From contig NZ_MSCC01000002.1 of the NCBI RefSeq assembly GCF_002954455.1, positions 669,358-733,357 of the forward strand: a stretch of DNA of 64,000 nucleotides. The letters run 5' to 3'. Positions 38,027-48,096 of this stretch are shown here, one piece after another (position 1 is the first letter of the stretch; every line of letters begins with the position of its first letter). Source of the DNA: Photobacterium aquimaris. GTDB lineage: Bacteria; Pseudomonadota; Gammaproteobacteria; Enterobacterales; Vibrionaceae. The notes under the pieces were generated by a model. The model was given only the letters and a program-made list of their open reading frames with translations, made no database searches and was not told the DNA's origin. Position numbers and translations under genes: made by a program.

Positions 38027-39490
38027 TTACGCCCCTGCGAAATGCGATGCCATATCAGCTTTTTGAGTCAACGTAGTGAATATTTCGTTAGTGACTTTAA
38101 GCGCATTATCTGTAGCTGTTTTTTCAAACGCATTAATCAAATTAGTGGCTTGCTGTGGATGTTGCTTATAAATAGCTAAGTATTTTTGTTCCATTTTTTT
38201 CTGAGCAATAGCAGTGTCAGCTTCGTATTTATCATAGGCTGCACGAATAATCGGTGCATTTTGTTTCCAATTCGCCATGCCTAACGTTTGTAGCTTACGC
38301 ATATCCCAGAAAATTGAATTGTTACTTGCGACATCGGTACCAATATCATAACCATATGGGATCTTGGTTGTGCCTTGGTAGAACGGTATATAAACCCCAA
38401 GTGCTGTCATACCAAGGTTAATATATTCTGTTTCACCAATTGCAGTTGGTAAGTTAGGACGGACTTCAATGATGTGTGACTCAGCACAACGGAACACTGA
38501 AATAGGACGGTAATGACCAAGAGGATCAGCGTTGGCATATGGGTCCATTGCTGTGCCTTGATAATGGTTACGCATAATATCTTCAACTTTTTGAAGTGAG
38601 ATTTTATGGGTTGGTGTTAAAAATACCGGATAATTTTGTTGGTCACGATCAACTTGCGTTTTTAAGCCTGGATTAAGAATATGCTGTGCAATCCATACGC
38701 GAGGGTAGTTATAAGTGATGTTTTCTTTGCCACCCGTTGTGCCATAAGCATCATGGAAATCAAAAGGTTGATTTGCTTTTGCTGTATATAGACCATGTTG
38801 TTCTGCAAACGAAACCAAATTAGGTGAAGCAAGATAATCAGCATTATGTGGTATATATTCTTTTAAACGCGCCTGATTGCCAGAGATGAAATAAGCGTCA
38901 TTAGGAATTTTACGTGCCATCCACTGATGACCGCTACCTGTTTCTAAGTACCAAATACCCGTTTTATCAATAAAGCCAACCCCAAAGCCTTGAGAAGCGC
39001 CACGCTCTTCAATGATTTTACCTAGTAATTTAACACCTTCTTTAGCGCTGTGAATACGAGGTAAAATCACATTTTCAATTGAGTCTTCATTAATACCATT
39101 TTTAGTGTAAGGATCAGCTGCCAGCGCGGCTTTACGGTTAGTTAGGCTTTCAGTTGATGTGATACCAACACCCGCTGAGTTTAAGCCTACTTCGCCCATG
39201 GTTTTATCATGGGTATCCCAATCTTGCATTGATGTGTAAGACAATGACACTTTAGGGTATGGATAAGTAAAGCCGTCAGTGTTTGAATGAAACTCACCCT
39301 TTTGATTAACGGTGCGAGGGTGGAGTACAAAATGTTTCGCCCATACGGCTTTGTAATCTTCATTACGCGCCATGTAATAAGCGCCGTTAGTTGATGCTTG
39401 GTTACCAACAAGAAGTGTTGTACATGCGTTTGCAGCTTGAGTACCAAGTAAGCCTGCGATAGCACAAGCCAATATAGGGAGTGTTTTCAT
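38027..39490 (-). CDS. Exported C69-family dipeptidase
   Basis: A 487-residue protein of the Ntn-hydrolase peptidase family C69 (PipD-like). The signal peptide (residues 1-22, ...QAANA) would expose Cys23 (CTTLLVGNQAS) as the N-terminal nucleophile. Conserved parts are YYMARNEDY, EVGLNSAGVGIT, GFGVGFIDKTGIWYLETGSGHQW (by location, residues ~168-190), and ISGNQARL. It should cleave dipeptides in the periplasm or outside. It is monocistronic. Confidence 0.87.
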   Translation of the reverse strand: MKTLPILACAIAGLLGTQAANACTTLLVGNQASTNGAYYMARNEDYKAVWAKHFVLHPRTVNQKGEFHSNTDGFTYPYPKVSLSYTSMQDWDTHDKTMGEVGLNSAGVGITSTESLTNRKAALAADPYTKNGINEDSIENVILPRIHSAKEGVKLLGKIIEERGASQGFGVGFIDKTGIWYLETGSGHQWMARKIPNDAYFISGNQARLKEYIPHNADYLASPNLVSFAEQHGLYTAKANQPFDFHDAYGTTGGKENITYNYPRVWIAQHILNPGLKTQVDRDQQNYPVFLTPTHKISLQKVEDIMRNHYQGTAMDPYANADPLGHYRPISVFRCAESHIIEVRPNLPTAIGETEYINLGMTALGVYIPFYQGTTKIPYGYDIGTDVASNNSIFWDMRKLQTLGMANWKQNAPIIRAAYDKYEADTAIAQKKMEQKYLAIYKQHPQQATNLINAFEKTATDNALKVTNEIFTTLTQKADMASHFAGA

Positions 39491-39682
39491 AATAGTTAAT
39501 CAAGTTTATAAAATTAGTATTTATTCTATGCTTGCTGGAATAAATGACCATATCAGTAATGGAAATCTCATATTGTTAATTTTCAGTTCATTTTTCAGCC
39601 ATAATTGCTGTAATAATAACCATCATGGCATTCTAATCTAAAGTAAGATAACGCTTGCGAGATTGATGTTTTTTTTCATAAA

Positions 39683-40612
39683 ATGATTGTTTATGTTAAT
39701 GAACCGCTCACTATGCCCAATCTTTCTTTGAACCAAATTCCTATTGGTGTCAGATATATGCTGATGTCAGCACTGGCATTCGCATTGATGTCGAGTTGTG
39801 TAAAACTGGTGCACACCTATGGCATTCCAGTGTTTGAAATCGTTGCAGCGCGCGCAATTGTGTCATTATTGATTAGCTATGTAGATGTAAAACGTAAAGG
39901 TATTTGTGTGTGGGGGAACAATCGTAAGTTATTGTTAACTCGTGGTGTGACAGGATCGTTGGCGTTAATTTGCGTTTACTATGCAGTCTCTACGTTACCG
40001 CTCGCTGAAGCGACTATTTTACAATATCTAAACCCAGTATTTACGGCGATTTTAGCGATACTTTTCCTTAAAGAAAAAATCCATATCACCACTATTATTT
40101 GTATCTTTTGTTCAATTATTGGCTTAGGACTGATGGTTGGTCCAGGATTAACGTTAGATCATGTTCAACAGTTACCGCTATTTAGCATTGGTATTGCACT
40201 ATTAGGTGCGTTTGGTAGTGGTGTGTCTTACATTATTGTTAAACGTTTAAGTACTACTGAAGATAGTTCGGTAATTATTCTTTATTTCCCACTTATTGCG
40301 TTACCTTTATCGGTGATCTTGCTGGGCAATGATTTTGTAATGCCATCTAAAGAAGCACTTGGTTTATTGCTATTTGTGGGGATTTTTACCCAGTTTGGAC
40401 AAGTGGGGTTAACCAAAGCAATGAAAACAGAAGTGGCGAGTAAGGCAACCGCTTATTCATATATTCAAGTGGTGTTTTCGATTGTATTAGGGTGGTTAGT
40501 ATTTAGTGAAGTGCCTTCAGTGTGGACGTTAGCTGGTGGAGCAATGATTATTGTTGGAGCACTCGTTAATGTGATCGGCAGTCTTCGCGCCCCCAAAACA
40601 CTAAAAGTTTAA
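39683..40612 (+). CDS. EamA/DMT-family transporter
   Basis: A 309-residue inner-membrane protein with ten predicted helices in two EamA repeats (RYMLMSALAFALMSSCVKL at the start of repeat one; FSIGIALLGAFGSGVSYIIV at the start of repeat two). VKLVHTYGIPVFEIVAARAI-type region and YLNPVFTAILAILFLKE are typical of RhaT/YdcZ-like drug/metabolite exporters. The substrate is unknown. ATG 39713 (MPNLSL) is an alternative start. Confidence 0.85.
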   Translation: MIVYVNEPLTMPNLSLNQIPIGVRYMLMSALAFALMSSCVKLVHTYGIPVFEIVAARAIVSLLISYVDVKRKGICVWGNNRKLLLTRGVTGSLALICVYYAVSTLPLAEATILQYLNPVFTAILAILFLKEKIHITTIICIFCSIIGLGLMVGPGLTLDHVQQLPLFSIGIALLGAFGSGVSYIIVKRLSTTEDSSVIILYFPLIALPLSVILLGNDFVMPSKEALGLLLFVGIFTQFGQVGLTKAMKTEVASKATAYSYIQVVFSIVLGWLVFSEVPSVWTLAGGAMIIVGALVNVIGSLRAPKTLKV

Positions 40613-40629
40613 GATATACAAAAACGAAC

Positions 40630-40678
40630 AGCCCAGTAATCTGTAACTTTGATAAAGTAAAGATTGCTGGGCTTTTTA
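40630..40678. terminator. Terminator between EamA and TDT genes
   Basis: AGCCCAGTAATCT and AGATTGCTGGGCT arms with an inner TACTTTATC/GATAAAGTA-like pairing, then TTTTT. It serves convergent genes. Confidence 0.85.
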
Positions 40679-40681
40679 TAT

Positions 40682-41803
40682 TTAGTTATTACCTTTTTTC
40701 GCTTTAATATGAACAACCGAGGTAGGATTATGGAAAATCTTACCTTGCTTAAAGCCTTTCAATGTTCCTAATGCTGCTGTAACCCATGCGAGAATTAAGA
40801 ATGCGAATAGAATAATTGCCGCCCACTGAAAAGCAGGTAAACCTGTATGGTGTGCAAGTTGGGTTGTACCGGTTACACATGTACCAACGGGGAAGGTAAA
40901 TGCCCACCATGTTAATGCGAATGGCATTTTACGACGCATAGCACGTAGGGTTAATAATGCCGCGACACAGAACCACAACATAGCAAAGCCCCAAATAGGC
41001 ACGCCATATAAAATCGCCATCACATTCATTGCACTTGCAATTGGTTCATTGACAGTGATCAGTGCTGCTGTACCTAAACACCCCGCAGCCGTAATAGATT
41101 GACCGAGTGGGCCTAATACAATCCATAATGTTGGAACACGAGCACTGCCTGAAGTACCAGCATGCGCTAGACGGCTCCAGATTAGCGTAATAATAATAAT
41201 CGATGCCATTAAGCTGATACCAAAACAAGCATACATGCCGTAAAGCAGAGTTTGTTGAGCAGCAGAATGGGGCATATGAGCTAAGAACATTGAACCGATA
41301 GTTGCAGATACCATCGGAGGTACAACTGGCATTAACCAACCACCAAATGCCGCATCATCGTGAACTTCATTATGAGTAAATAAACGGTAAGGAATAATAA
41401 TAGCTGTAATAATTCCGCTAATAGTCCCGATCCAAAATAATGGCCAAGCAATATTAAGTGCAAGACTTTCACCAAAAAGATGTGGACCGAGTAAAAGCGT
41501 ACCGCCAGCAACGGTTAGGAATGCCATGGGTGGCGCACCAAAGAACTGCGACATCACCGGATCATTAAATTGTCGTTTAATAATATGTGGCTTAGTAATT
41601 GTTTGATAACTTTTAAAGATTGTCATAAAAATGAGCATAGCAAACGCAATCAACCAAACGATAGTTGAAAAACCGACTAAGCTTTTACCAATAAAAGGTA
41701 GACCGACAGCAGCATTAGCGATAATACCGGTACCCATTACTGAGGCAAACCAATTGGGGCCCATTTCTTTTTGTAGCTCAATTTGTTGTTTATTATTTGA
41801 CAT
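40682..41803 (-). CDS. TDT/SLAC1-family transporter (TehA-like)
   Basis: A 373-residue membrane protein with ten hydrophobic helices, matching the tellurite-resistance/dicarboxylate transporter family (SLAC1-like anion channels). Hallmarks are NWFASVMGTGIIANAA at the first helix, GAPPMAFLTVAGGTLLL, and TFPVGTCVTGTTQLAHHTG near the end. I chose ATG 41803; a GTG ten codons upstream (41833) keeps the frame. The exported anion is not determined. Confidence 0.83.
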   Translation of the reverse strand: MSNNKQQIELQKEMGPNWFASVMGTGIIANAAVGLPFIGKSLVGFSTIVWLIAFAMLIFMTIFKSYQTITKPHIIKRQFNDPVMSQFFGAPPMAFLTVAGGTLLLGPHLFGESLALNIAWPLFWIGTISGIITAIIIPYRLFTHNEVHDDAAFGGWLMPVVPPMVSATIGSMFLAHMPHSAAQQTLLYGMYACFGISLMASIIIITLIWSRLAHAGTSGSARVPTLWIVLGPLGQSITAAGCLGTAALITVNEPIASAMNVMAILYGVPIWGFAMLWFCVAALLTLRAMRRKMPFALTWWAFTFPVGTCVTGTTQLAHHTGLPAFQWAAIILFAFLILAWVTAALGTLKGFKQGKIFHNPTSVVHIKAKKGNN

Positions 41804-41833
41804 ATAATTACTTTTCAATGAGATAAAGTTCAC

Positions 41834-42576
41834 GATAGCGCATGAGATATCTATTATTTTATAATAAGGATTTTTATTAGTTTATATCTTTACAATAAAA
41901 AGAAGATATTTATTACTAATATTACGCTTTTTAAAAGATAGAGAAACTATAGCGTTATTTTAAATTTTGTAAAACTTAATCTAATGAATCGGGGTTTAAT
42001 TTTAGCTTAACATGATTTGATAGTTATTATTTTTGCATATTTATAACGAATGTTTTTTTATCTTGTTGTATTTTAATAGTTTTATTATAGTTGCTGTGAT
42101 TAAAATTATGGTTAATAAATAGAAGAAAATATAATGTATGAAATGAGTAATTGACACCGAAATGAGACTATTTAGTGAAAATAAACTGATTTATTGTCTT
42201 GTTTGAATATCTGTAATTAATTATTTTTATGTGAGCTAAGTATCCATATATTGTTTCTTAATGTCCTTAATTAAAATTATCGCCAATTTATTTTAATGCA
42301 ACTAATGATTTTTTAATCAGAAATAAAAATTAGTAGAGATAAGTTTTGAAATTGGAAATGACGCAATATATTATTATAATGTATATTACTCACTATCTAA
42401 TTATATAACAAAAATATATATCTATATTAGTATTGATAAAAATAAAACCAATAGTTATTAGTTAGATAATAACGCTATTTTTAAATTTTGAATGTGATGC
42501 TATGTTATTAATATATTAAACAAAAGCAATTAATAATAAATAACTGCTTTTCTTACATGTAATTTATGGATGTGTC
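41834..42576. other. 743-bp AT-rich intergenic region
   Basis: No reading frame of useful length, no palindrome with a T-run and no known RNA pattern were seen. It is markedly AT-rich, rich in TTATTA/TAATAA runs, between a minus-strand transporter and a plus-strand membrane protein. It likely holds both promoters and may bind H-NS-like proteins. Confidence 0.5.
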
Positions 42577-43173
42577 ATGGATGATTTATTTTCAATATTA
42601 AACCTTAAATGTATTATTAAATTTATGCATTTAGCTGGGTTAGCCATTGGGCTCGGATGTGCTTGGATGCTTGATGTGTTTATTCTTAAACATATCAAAA
42701 AAGAGATCACAAAAGAAAAGTATCAAACTATTGAATTTGTGAGTAAATTTGTATTCACTGGTCTTGGGATGCTATGGATTTCTGGCTTGCTTTTTATCAT
42801 TCATTATTATTTATATACACCAGAAAATTTAATGAATCAAAAGATATGGGGTAAGTTATTTATTGTGTTAATATTAACTGTGAATGGTTATTTTGTGCAT
42901 AAGTTAATTATTCCTAAAATTAAGAATTCTATTGGTTCGACACTACTTAATACATTAACTGTATATGAGATTATGATAGTTACGGCGGTAGGAACTATTT
43001 CTTTTGTTTCGTGGTTATTTCCAATCGTACTTGGTGTGGCAAAAACATTAAACTTTACTGTTTCAGCAATAGATATTATCGCGTTTTATTTTTTATTTCT
43101 GGTTGTTGCTGCAATTATTGCAAATATCATGGCACAAATTATTATTAAATCAAAAGTAGTTGTTCGAAAGTAG
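42577..43173 (+). CDS. Hypothetical integral membrane protein
   Basis: A 198-residue inner-membrane protein with five or six hydrophobic helices (around 12-32, 53-77, 88-106, 130-155, 160-190). A His in FMHLAGLAIGLGCAWMLD and a further one in FVHKLI are in helix positions like those of DUF2269/CopD-type proteins, but the match is weak. The gene is AT-rich and follows a long AT-rich gap. The function is unknown. Confidence 0.6.
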   Translation: MDDLFSILNLKCIIKFMHLAGLAIGLGCAWMLDVFILKHIKKEITKEKYQTIEFVSKFVFTGLGMLWISGLLFIIHYYLYTPENLMNQKIWGKLFIVLILTVNGYFVHKLIIPKIKNSIGSTLLNTLTVYEIMIVTAVGTISFVSWLFPIVLGVAKTLNFTVSAIDIIAFYFLFLVVAAIIANIMAQIIIKSKVVVRK

Positions 43174-43191
43174 TATTATAGAAAAATAAAA

Positions 43192-43233
43192 AGCGTAATA
43201 CTGTGCTCACTTAATATGAGAAAGTATTACGCT
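43192..43233. terminator. Hairpin between convergent genes
   Basis: AGCGTAATACT pairs with AGTATTACGCT over a 20-base interior that can fold further. Confidence 0.65.
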
Positions 43234-43267
43234 ATTTAAACTACTTTTTTATTATCGTTGCTGGGTA

Positions 43268-43642
43268 TTAATCAATACCGATCACTTTAACGCCAGCACG
43301 AGTACCCTCAGAATTTCCAGATACTTCGATATGCTTAATACAGCGCTCATAGCCAAATAGACGTACGCCTGTATCTTGATCTTTCTTCACATCACGATAA
43401 TAGTTAAACGTTTTTTCTTCACCGTTGCGGAAGCGCACTTTTACACGATCAAGTTTAAGATCTCGTTGTGCTTCGATTTTGAAACCTTTCGCATTACGGC
43501 AAATTGGAAAAGGGATATTTCCTTTTACATTACCAATTTCAAGTAGCCAAGTGTGACCTAAAGTAAACGTACCGGCAGTTGCTGGAAGAGATGTTACAAG
43601 ACCACCTGCAAGTAGAGCTAGTCCAATTAAGCCTTTTTTCAT
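43268..43642 (-). CDS. DUF2541 family exported protein
   Basis: A 124-residue protein with a signal peptide (MKKGLIGLALLAGGLVTSLPATA). The mature part fits DUF2541: LGHTWLLEIGNVKG, KGFKIEAQRDLKLDRVKVRFRNG, and YERCIKHIEVSGNSEG with two Cys able to form a periplasmic disulfide. The function is unknown. It has an RBS-like AAAAAAG before ATG. Confidence 0.78.
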   Translation of the reverse strand: MKKGLIGLALLAGGLVTSLPATAGTFTLGHTWLLEIGNVKGNIPFPICRNAKGFKIEAQRDLKLDRVKVRFRNGEEKTFNYYRDVKKDQDTGVRLFGYERCIKHIEVSGNSEGTRAGVKVIGID

Positions 43643-43822
43643 TTTTTTACACTCTATTGAATTTGTCAGAAAATTATACCACCCCCAAAAGTAAACTCAA
43701 TGGTTTACATGTAACAAAGTATTTCTTTTGATTATTTAATCTGCAAAGTTATATTGTATTAAGGTTGTTGCTCCTTTATTGTGGATAAGAATATTACAGA
43801 TATTTTGAGGAAATTTTGCATA

Positions 43823-44137
43823 ATGATTTTAGCAACAATAGAAACGATCCCTGAACGTGAAATTGTCGCTATACTAGGTATAGTTACCGGTAATGTTGTG
43901 CAATCTAAGCATATTGGCCGTGACATTATGGCTAGTTTAAAGGGAATTGTTGGTGGAGAATTAAAAGGCTATACCGAAATGTTTAATGAAGCGAGAGCTC
44001 AAGCAATGGCACGTTTAGAAGCCGAGGCTTCAGCATTAGGTGCCGATGCAGTTATTGGTGTGCGTTTTACAACCAGTGCTATTATGGATGGTTCTTGTGA
44101 ATTACTTGCGTTTGGTACCGCTGTAAAATTACGGTAA
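43823..44137 (+). CDS. ybjQ: YbjQ/UPF0145 heavy-metal-binding-like protein
   Basis: A 104-residue soluble protein of the YbjQ family (PF01906). It has GIVTGNVVQSKHIGRDIMASLKGIVGGE and GADAVIGVRFTTSAIMDGSCELLAFGTAV by location (residues ~17-44 and ~69-98). These form a homopentameric fold whose role is not established. I chose the ATG at 43823 behind GAGGA; an upstream GTG at 43781 only adds an unconserved extension. It precedes a DUF3703 gene by 49 bases on the same strand. Confidence 0.87.
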   Translation: MILATIETIPEREIVAILGIVTGNVVQSKHIGRDIMASLKGIVGGELKGYTEMFNEARAQAMARLEAEASALGADAVIGVRFTTSAIMDGSCELLAFGTAVKLR

Positions 44138-44186
44138 TAAAAAGATAGTGGGCTAATTATTTAAGGATGAATAATAACTCGGAGGG

Positions 44187-44558
44187 ATGATGAGTAATTT
44201 TAGTTACAATATAGCGCCTTATGTTAAAAGGGAATTGATTCGCTCATATCGAGCACAAAAAAGAGCTGATTCAGTCGCCGCATTTCGGTATTTAGAAAAT
44301 GCACATGTATTGGGGCAGGAATCAACTTATTGGCATGTTAAGGTTCATTATTTGATGTTATGTTGGGCTATTAAACAACGTGATATTAAAGAAGTGATAG
44401 GGCAACTTATACGTATTGTCGGTGCGGCATTATTAACAGCTATTGACGGTGTTCCAATGGGAAATACCGGTGGCAGTAATGTTCATGCACTCAAAGTCAT
44501 GCCTATATCAGCAGAACATGCAGAGATCATTATTAAAACAAAAGACTCATCTCACTAA
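44187..44558 (+). CDS. DUF3703 family protein
   Basis: A 123-residue soluble protein matching DUF3703: an N-terminal helix pair (APYVKRELIRSYRAQKRADS), LENAHVLGQESTYWHVKVHYLML with conserved His residues, and VGAALLTAIDGVPMGNTGGSNV. The family has unknown function and sometimes lies near metal-resistance genes. GGAGGG lies just before two adjacent ATG codons (44187 and 44190), and the second has the better spacing. It may share a transcript with ybjQ. Confidence 0.8.
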   Translation: MMSNFSYNIAPYVKRELIRSYRAQKRADSVAAFRYLENAHVLGQESTYWHVKVHYLMLCWAIKQRDIKEVIGQLIRIVGAALLTAIDGVPMGNTGGSNVHALKVMPISAEHAEIIIKTKDSSH

Positions 44559-44571
44559 ATAATACTTTGTT

Positions 44572-44615
44572 ATATCTATTTGAAGCGGTGATTATTCATC
44601 ACTTCAAATAGATAT
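44572..44615. terminator. Long hairpin between DUF3703 gene and ppiB
   Basis: ATATCTATTTGAAG and CTTCAAATAGATAT form a perfect 14-bp stem with an inner GTGAT/ATCAC stem, between convergent genes. Confidence 0.75.
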
Positions 44616-44622
44616 TGGATAA

Positions 44623-45129
44623 TTATTCGTTAATTATTACTTGCTGAATGATTATTGGGCAACAAGGTACATCCTCATAACCTTGAGTCGTGGTTGTTTC
44701 AACTTTCGCAATATGATTAACAACATCCATTCCTGCCGTGACATTACCAAACACGGTATAACCCCAACCACTATTTGTTGTTGCTGTGTAATCAAGAAAA
44801 TCATTATCCGCCAGATTAATAAAAAACTGTGCTGTAGCTGAATGAGGTGCTTCTGTTCGCGCCATTGCAATCGTACCGAGAATATTTTTAAGACCACGAT
44901 TAGCTTCATTGACAATCGGCTCTCGTGTTAGTTTCTCGGTTAAATCTTCATTATGCCCACCGCCCTGAATCATAAAGCCATCGATAACACGATGAAAAAT
45001 GGTATCGTTATAAAAACCATCACGGCAATATTGAATAAAATTACGCACAGTAACCGGTGCTTTTTGTTTATTGAGGCTAATTTCTATATTGCCGACATTG
45101 GTGATTAAAGTAATGGTTGTCATAGTCAT
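44623..45129 (-). CDS. ppiB: Cyclophilin-type peptidyl-prolyl isomerase
   Basis: A 168-residue cytosolic cyclophilin. Active-site residues are in [14 protein letters not shown] (catalytic Arg, Phe, Gln), TIAMART, and [17 protein letters not shown]. It has no signal peptide, which points to PpiB rather than periplasmic PpiA. It speeds X-Pro isomerisation in protein folding. It starts with MTMTTITL; the second Met is possible. Confidence 0.9.
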   Translation of the reverse strand: MTMTTITLITNVGNIEISLNKQKAPVTVRNFIQYCRDGFYNDTIFHRVIDGFMIQGGGHNEDLTEKLTREPIVNEANRGLKNILGTIAMARTEAPHSATAQFFINLADNDFLDYTATTNSGWGYTVFGNVTAGMDVVNHIAKVETTTTQGYEDVPCCPIIIQQVIINE

Positions 45130-45237
45130 TATCTGATTGGGGATATTATTCGCAGTATACGTAATTTACAGCCTAAACTATAGCTGCGACAGTAAGTAAA
45201 ACAGTAATAATACAATACGTTGAAAGGAATAAAAGTA

Positions 45238-46215
45238 ATGAACACGAAAATGATCCGCTGGGGTATGATTGGTTGTGGTGCAGTAACTGAAGTTAAAAGT
45301 GGCCCAGCTTATCATAAAGTTGAAAATTTCACTTTAGCGGCAGTTATGCGTCGTGATCAAGCTTTGGCACATGATTATGCACAGCGACACAATGTTGAGG
45401 CGGTATATGCTGATGCTGATGTGCTCATTAATGATTCGACCATTGATGCAGTCTATATTGCAACGCCACCAGATAGCCATAAAGAACTCGCTTTGAAAGT
45501 AGCTCAAGCAGGTAAGATCTGTTGTGTCGAGAAGCCATTAGCTCCTAATTATGCTGACTGCCAAGCCATCGTTGCTGCATTTGAAGCTGCACAATTACCA
45601 TTATTTGTTGCTTATTATCGCCGTTCTTTACCACGGTTTAATCATATAAAGCAGTTGCTTGATAATGGTGAAATAGGAATTGTACGGCATATTAGTTGGC
45701 ATTTAAATAAGCCTGCAAATCCGATGGATCTGTCACAGCAATATAATTGGCGTACCGATAAAACCATTGCTGCTGGTGGTTATTTTGATGATCTCGCCAG
45801 CCATGGTTTAGATTTATTTGGTTATTTGTTAGGTAATTTTGCCAGCGTAAAAGGCATTGGAATCAATCAACAACATTTGTATACCGCGTTAGATGCAGTC
45901 AGTGCGTGTTGGTTACATGAAAGTGGCGTAACAGGCAGTGGCAGTTGGAATTTTGGTGGTCATTCACGACAAGATAAAGTAGTGATTTATGGAAGTTTAG
46001 GCGAAATTCGATTTTCAGTGTTTGATGAAGCACCGATAGAAGTCATTATTGGTGAGAAGCAGCAACAGATTGTTATTGAAAATCCGACCAACATTCAGCT
46101 GTATCATATTGATAATATGCGTAAGCAACTTTTAGAAGGACAGCCACATCCATCGACAGGTAAAACAGCGGCACATACAGGTTGGGTAATGTCGCAGATA
46201 ATTGCAGCCGAGTAG
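45238..46215 (+). CDS. Gfo/Idh/MocA-family oxidoreductase
   Basis: A 325-residue NAD(P)-dependent oxidoreductase. The Rossmann motif is WGMIGCGAVTEVKSGPA, the EKP motif with catalytic Lys is CVEKPLAPNYADC, and the C-terminal domain has GGGYFDDLASHGLDLF-like AGGYFDDLASHGLD with the catalytic-region Asp and His. Substrates are usually sugars or inositols and cannot be assigned here. ATG 45238 follows AAAGGA; the longer frame from 45220 begins with a TTG. It ends in a shared hairpin. Confidence 0.87.
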   Translation: MNTKMIRWGMIGCGAVTEVKSGPAYHKVENFTLAAVMRRDQALAHDYAQRHNVEAVYADADVLINDSTIDAVYIATPPDSHKELALKVAQAGKICCVEKPLAPNYADCQAIVAAFEAAQLPLFVAYYRRSLPRFNHIKQLLDNGEIGIVRHISWHLNKPANPMDLSQQYNWRTDKTIAAGGYFDDLASHGLDLFGYLLGNFASVKGIGINQQHLYTALDAVSACWLHESGVTGSGSWNFGGHSRQDKVVIYGSLGEIRFSVFDEAPIEVIIGEKQQQIVIENPTNIQLYHIDNMRKQLLEGQPHPSTGKTAAHTGWVMSQIIAAE

Positions 46216-46242
46216 TTGCTGGTAATGCTGTCACTTTAAGTA

Positions 46243-46270
46243 GCAAGTTATACATTATAATATAACTTGC
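46243..46270. terminator. Bidirectional hairpin
   Basis: GCAAGTTATA and TATAACTTGC arms over an eight-base loop between convergent genes. Confidence 0.65.
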
Positions 46271-46282
46271 CACTAAGCATTA

Positions 46283-47887
46283 TTAAGCGACTTTACCTTC
46301 AAGGGCAAGGTTTGACATGTATTCGTCAAATGTACCGTGGAAGTTAATCACTTGCTTGTCACGAATATCAATAATACGGGTTGCTAGTGATGATACAAAT
46401 TCACGGTCATGACTAACAAAAATCAACGTGCCTTCATATACTTTTAGCGCGTTGTTTAGTGCTTCAATCGCTTCCATATCCATGTGGTTGGTTGGTTCAT
46501 CCATTACCAAAACGTTAATGTTTAGCATCATTAGCTTGCCAAAGATTAAACGGTTTTTCTCACCACCAGAACAGTTTTTAACTTTCTTGTTAATATCATC
46601 AGCGGTGAACAATAAACGACCAAGAATACTACGTACAGTTAGATCATCATGGTCTTTAGTACGCCATTGTGAAATCCAATCAAAGATACCTAAATCGTTA
46701 TCAAAATCAGCAGAGCTGTCTTGAGGGCAGTAACCGATTGACGCATTCTCAGACCACTTGATCACGCCATGGTTATGCTTTAGTTCATTAACCAAACAGC
46801 GCAGCATGGTGGTTTTACCGACACCGTTTTCACCGATGATGGCTAATTTAGAGCCCGCGTCTAGGATAAGATCGCCGCCTTCAAATAAAGTCTCGCCATC
46901 AAAACCATGGCCTAATTCTTCTAAAATCAATGCTTGACGGTAAAGTGCTTTACCCGGCTTAAAGCTTAATGATGGCTTTAAACGGCTTGATGATTTAACT
47001 TCATCAAGCTTAATTTTATCCATTTTCTTAGCACGAGAGCTTGCTTGTTTTGCTTTTGACGCATTGGCACCAAAACGGTTTACGAAATCTTGTAACTCAT
47101 TGATTTCAGCGCTTTTCTTGGCATTTTCAGATAGTAGCTGCTCTTGAATCAGTGATGATGCTTCAATAAATTTCTCGTAGTTACCAGGGTAAATACGTAA
47201 CTCACCGTAGTCGATATCTGCCATGTGAGTACACACAGAGTTTAGGAAGTGACGGTCGTGAGAAATAATGATCATGGTACATTTACGCTGATTTAACTCA
47301 CCAGCAAGCCAGTTAATGGTGTGAATGTCCAAGTTGTTGGTTGGTTCGTCAAGTAACAAAATGTCAGGGTTAGAGAATAATGCCTGGGCTAATAACACCC
47401 GCAGTTTCCAACCAGGAGCAACTTGTGACATTAAGCCGTAATGCAGTTCTTCATCAATACCAGCATCGATAAGTAGCTGTCCTGCGCGGCTTTCTGCGCT
47501 GTAGCCATCCATTTCTGCAAATTCACTTTCTAATTCAGCCACAGCCATGCCGTCTTCTTCTGTCATCTCTGGCAGAGCATAAATACGGTCACGTTCTTGT
47601 TTTACTTTCCATAATGCAGCATCACCCATGATAACAGCATCAACAACCGTATATTGCTCAAACGCAAACTGGTCTTGACTTAGCGTACCTAAACGCTGGC
47701 CTTGAGAAATAGACACGTTACCAGAGCTTGGTGCTAGTGCGCCGCTAAGGATTTTCATAAAGGTCGATTTGCCGCAACCATTCGCGCCGATAAGACCATA
47801 ACGGTTACCGTTACCAAATTTAGCTGAAATGTTTTCAAATAACGGCTCAGCGCCAAATTGCATTGTAATGTTTGCGGTAGATATCAA
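46283..47887 (-). CDS. ybiT: ABC-F family ATPase YbiT
   Basis: A 534-residue soluble twin-ATPase of the ABC-F class, best matching YbiT. First domain: Walker [10 protein letters not shown], signature region [15 protein letters not shown], Walker [13 protein letters not shown]. An interdomain linker rich in Lys and Ala (residues ~240-300, [17 protein letters not shown]) contacts tRNA in the ribosome E site in characterised members. Second domain: [30 protein letters not shown]. It likely acts on stalled or starting ribosomes rather than in transport. Confidence 0.92.
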   Translation of the reverse strand: MISTANITMQFGAEPLFENISAKFGNGNRYGLIGANGCGKSTFMKILSGALAPSSGNVSISQGQRLGTLSQDQFAFEQYTVVDAVIMGDAALWKVKQERDRIYALPEMTEEDGMAVAELESEFAEMDGYSAESRAGQLLIDAGIDEELHYGLMSQVAPGWKLRVLLAQALFSNPDILLLDEPTNNLDIHTINWLAGELNQRKCTMIIISHDRHFLNSVCTHMADIDYGELRIYPGNYEKFIEASSLIQEQLLSENAKKSAEINELQDFVNRFGANASKAKQASSRAKKMDKIKLDEVKSSSRLKPSLSFKPGKALYRQALILEELGHGFDGETLFEGGDLILDAGSKLAIIGENGVGKTTMLRCLVNELKHNHGVIKWSENASIGYCPQDSSADFDNDLGIFDWISQWRTKDHDDLTVRSILGRLLFTADDINKKVKNCSGGEKNRLIFGKLMMLNINVLVMDEPTNHMDMEAIEALNNALKVYEGTLIFVSHDREFVSSLATRIIDIRDKQVINFHGTFDEYMSNLALEGKVA

Positions 47888-48030
47888 GAGGTAGTCCTAG
47901 CAGTTTTATTCGGTGATTTTTTGACAATGTGCCAAAAGAAGATGCACGAAAACAGAGATAGATGTAAAGGGGGCGGATTATACAGAGGTTTGTTTGTAAA
48001 TGTCGAGGGTGAAAATGTAACCAATGCAAG

Positions 48031-48067
48031 ATAACAGCCTTATAAAAAGAAAGGTTAAGGCTGTTAT
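48031..48067 (-). terminator. Terminator of the MarC-family gene
   Basis: ATAACAGCCTTA and TAAGGCTGTTAT arms over a 12-base loop, just beyond the minus-strand MarC stop. Confidence 0.7.
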
Positions 48068-48096
48068 CAGGGAGCGAGGAGGTGAATTACAGCAAA

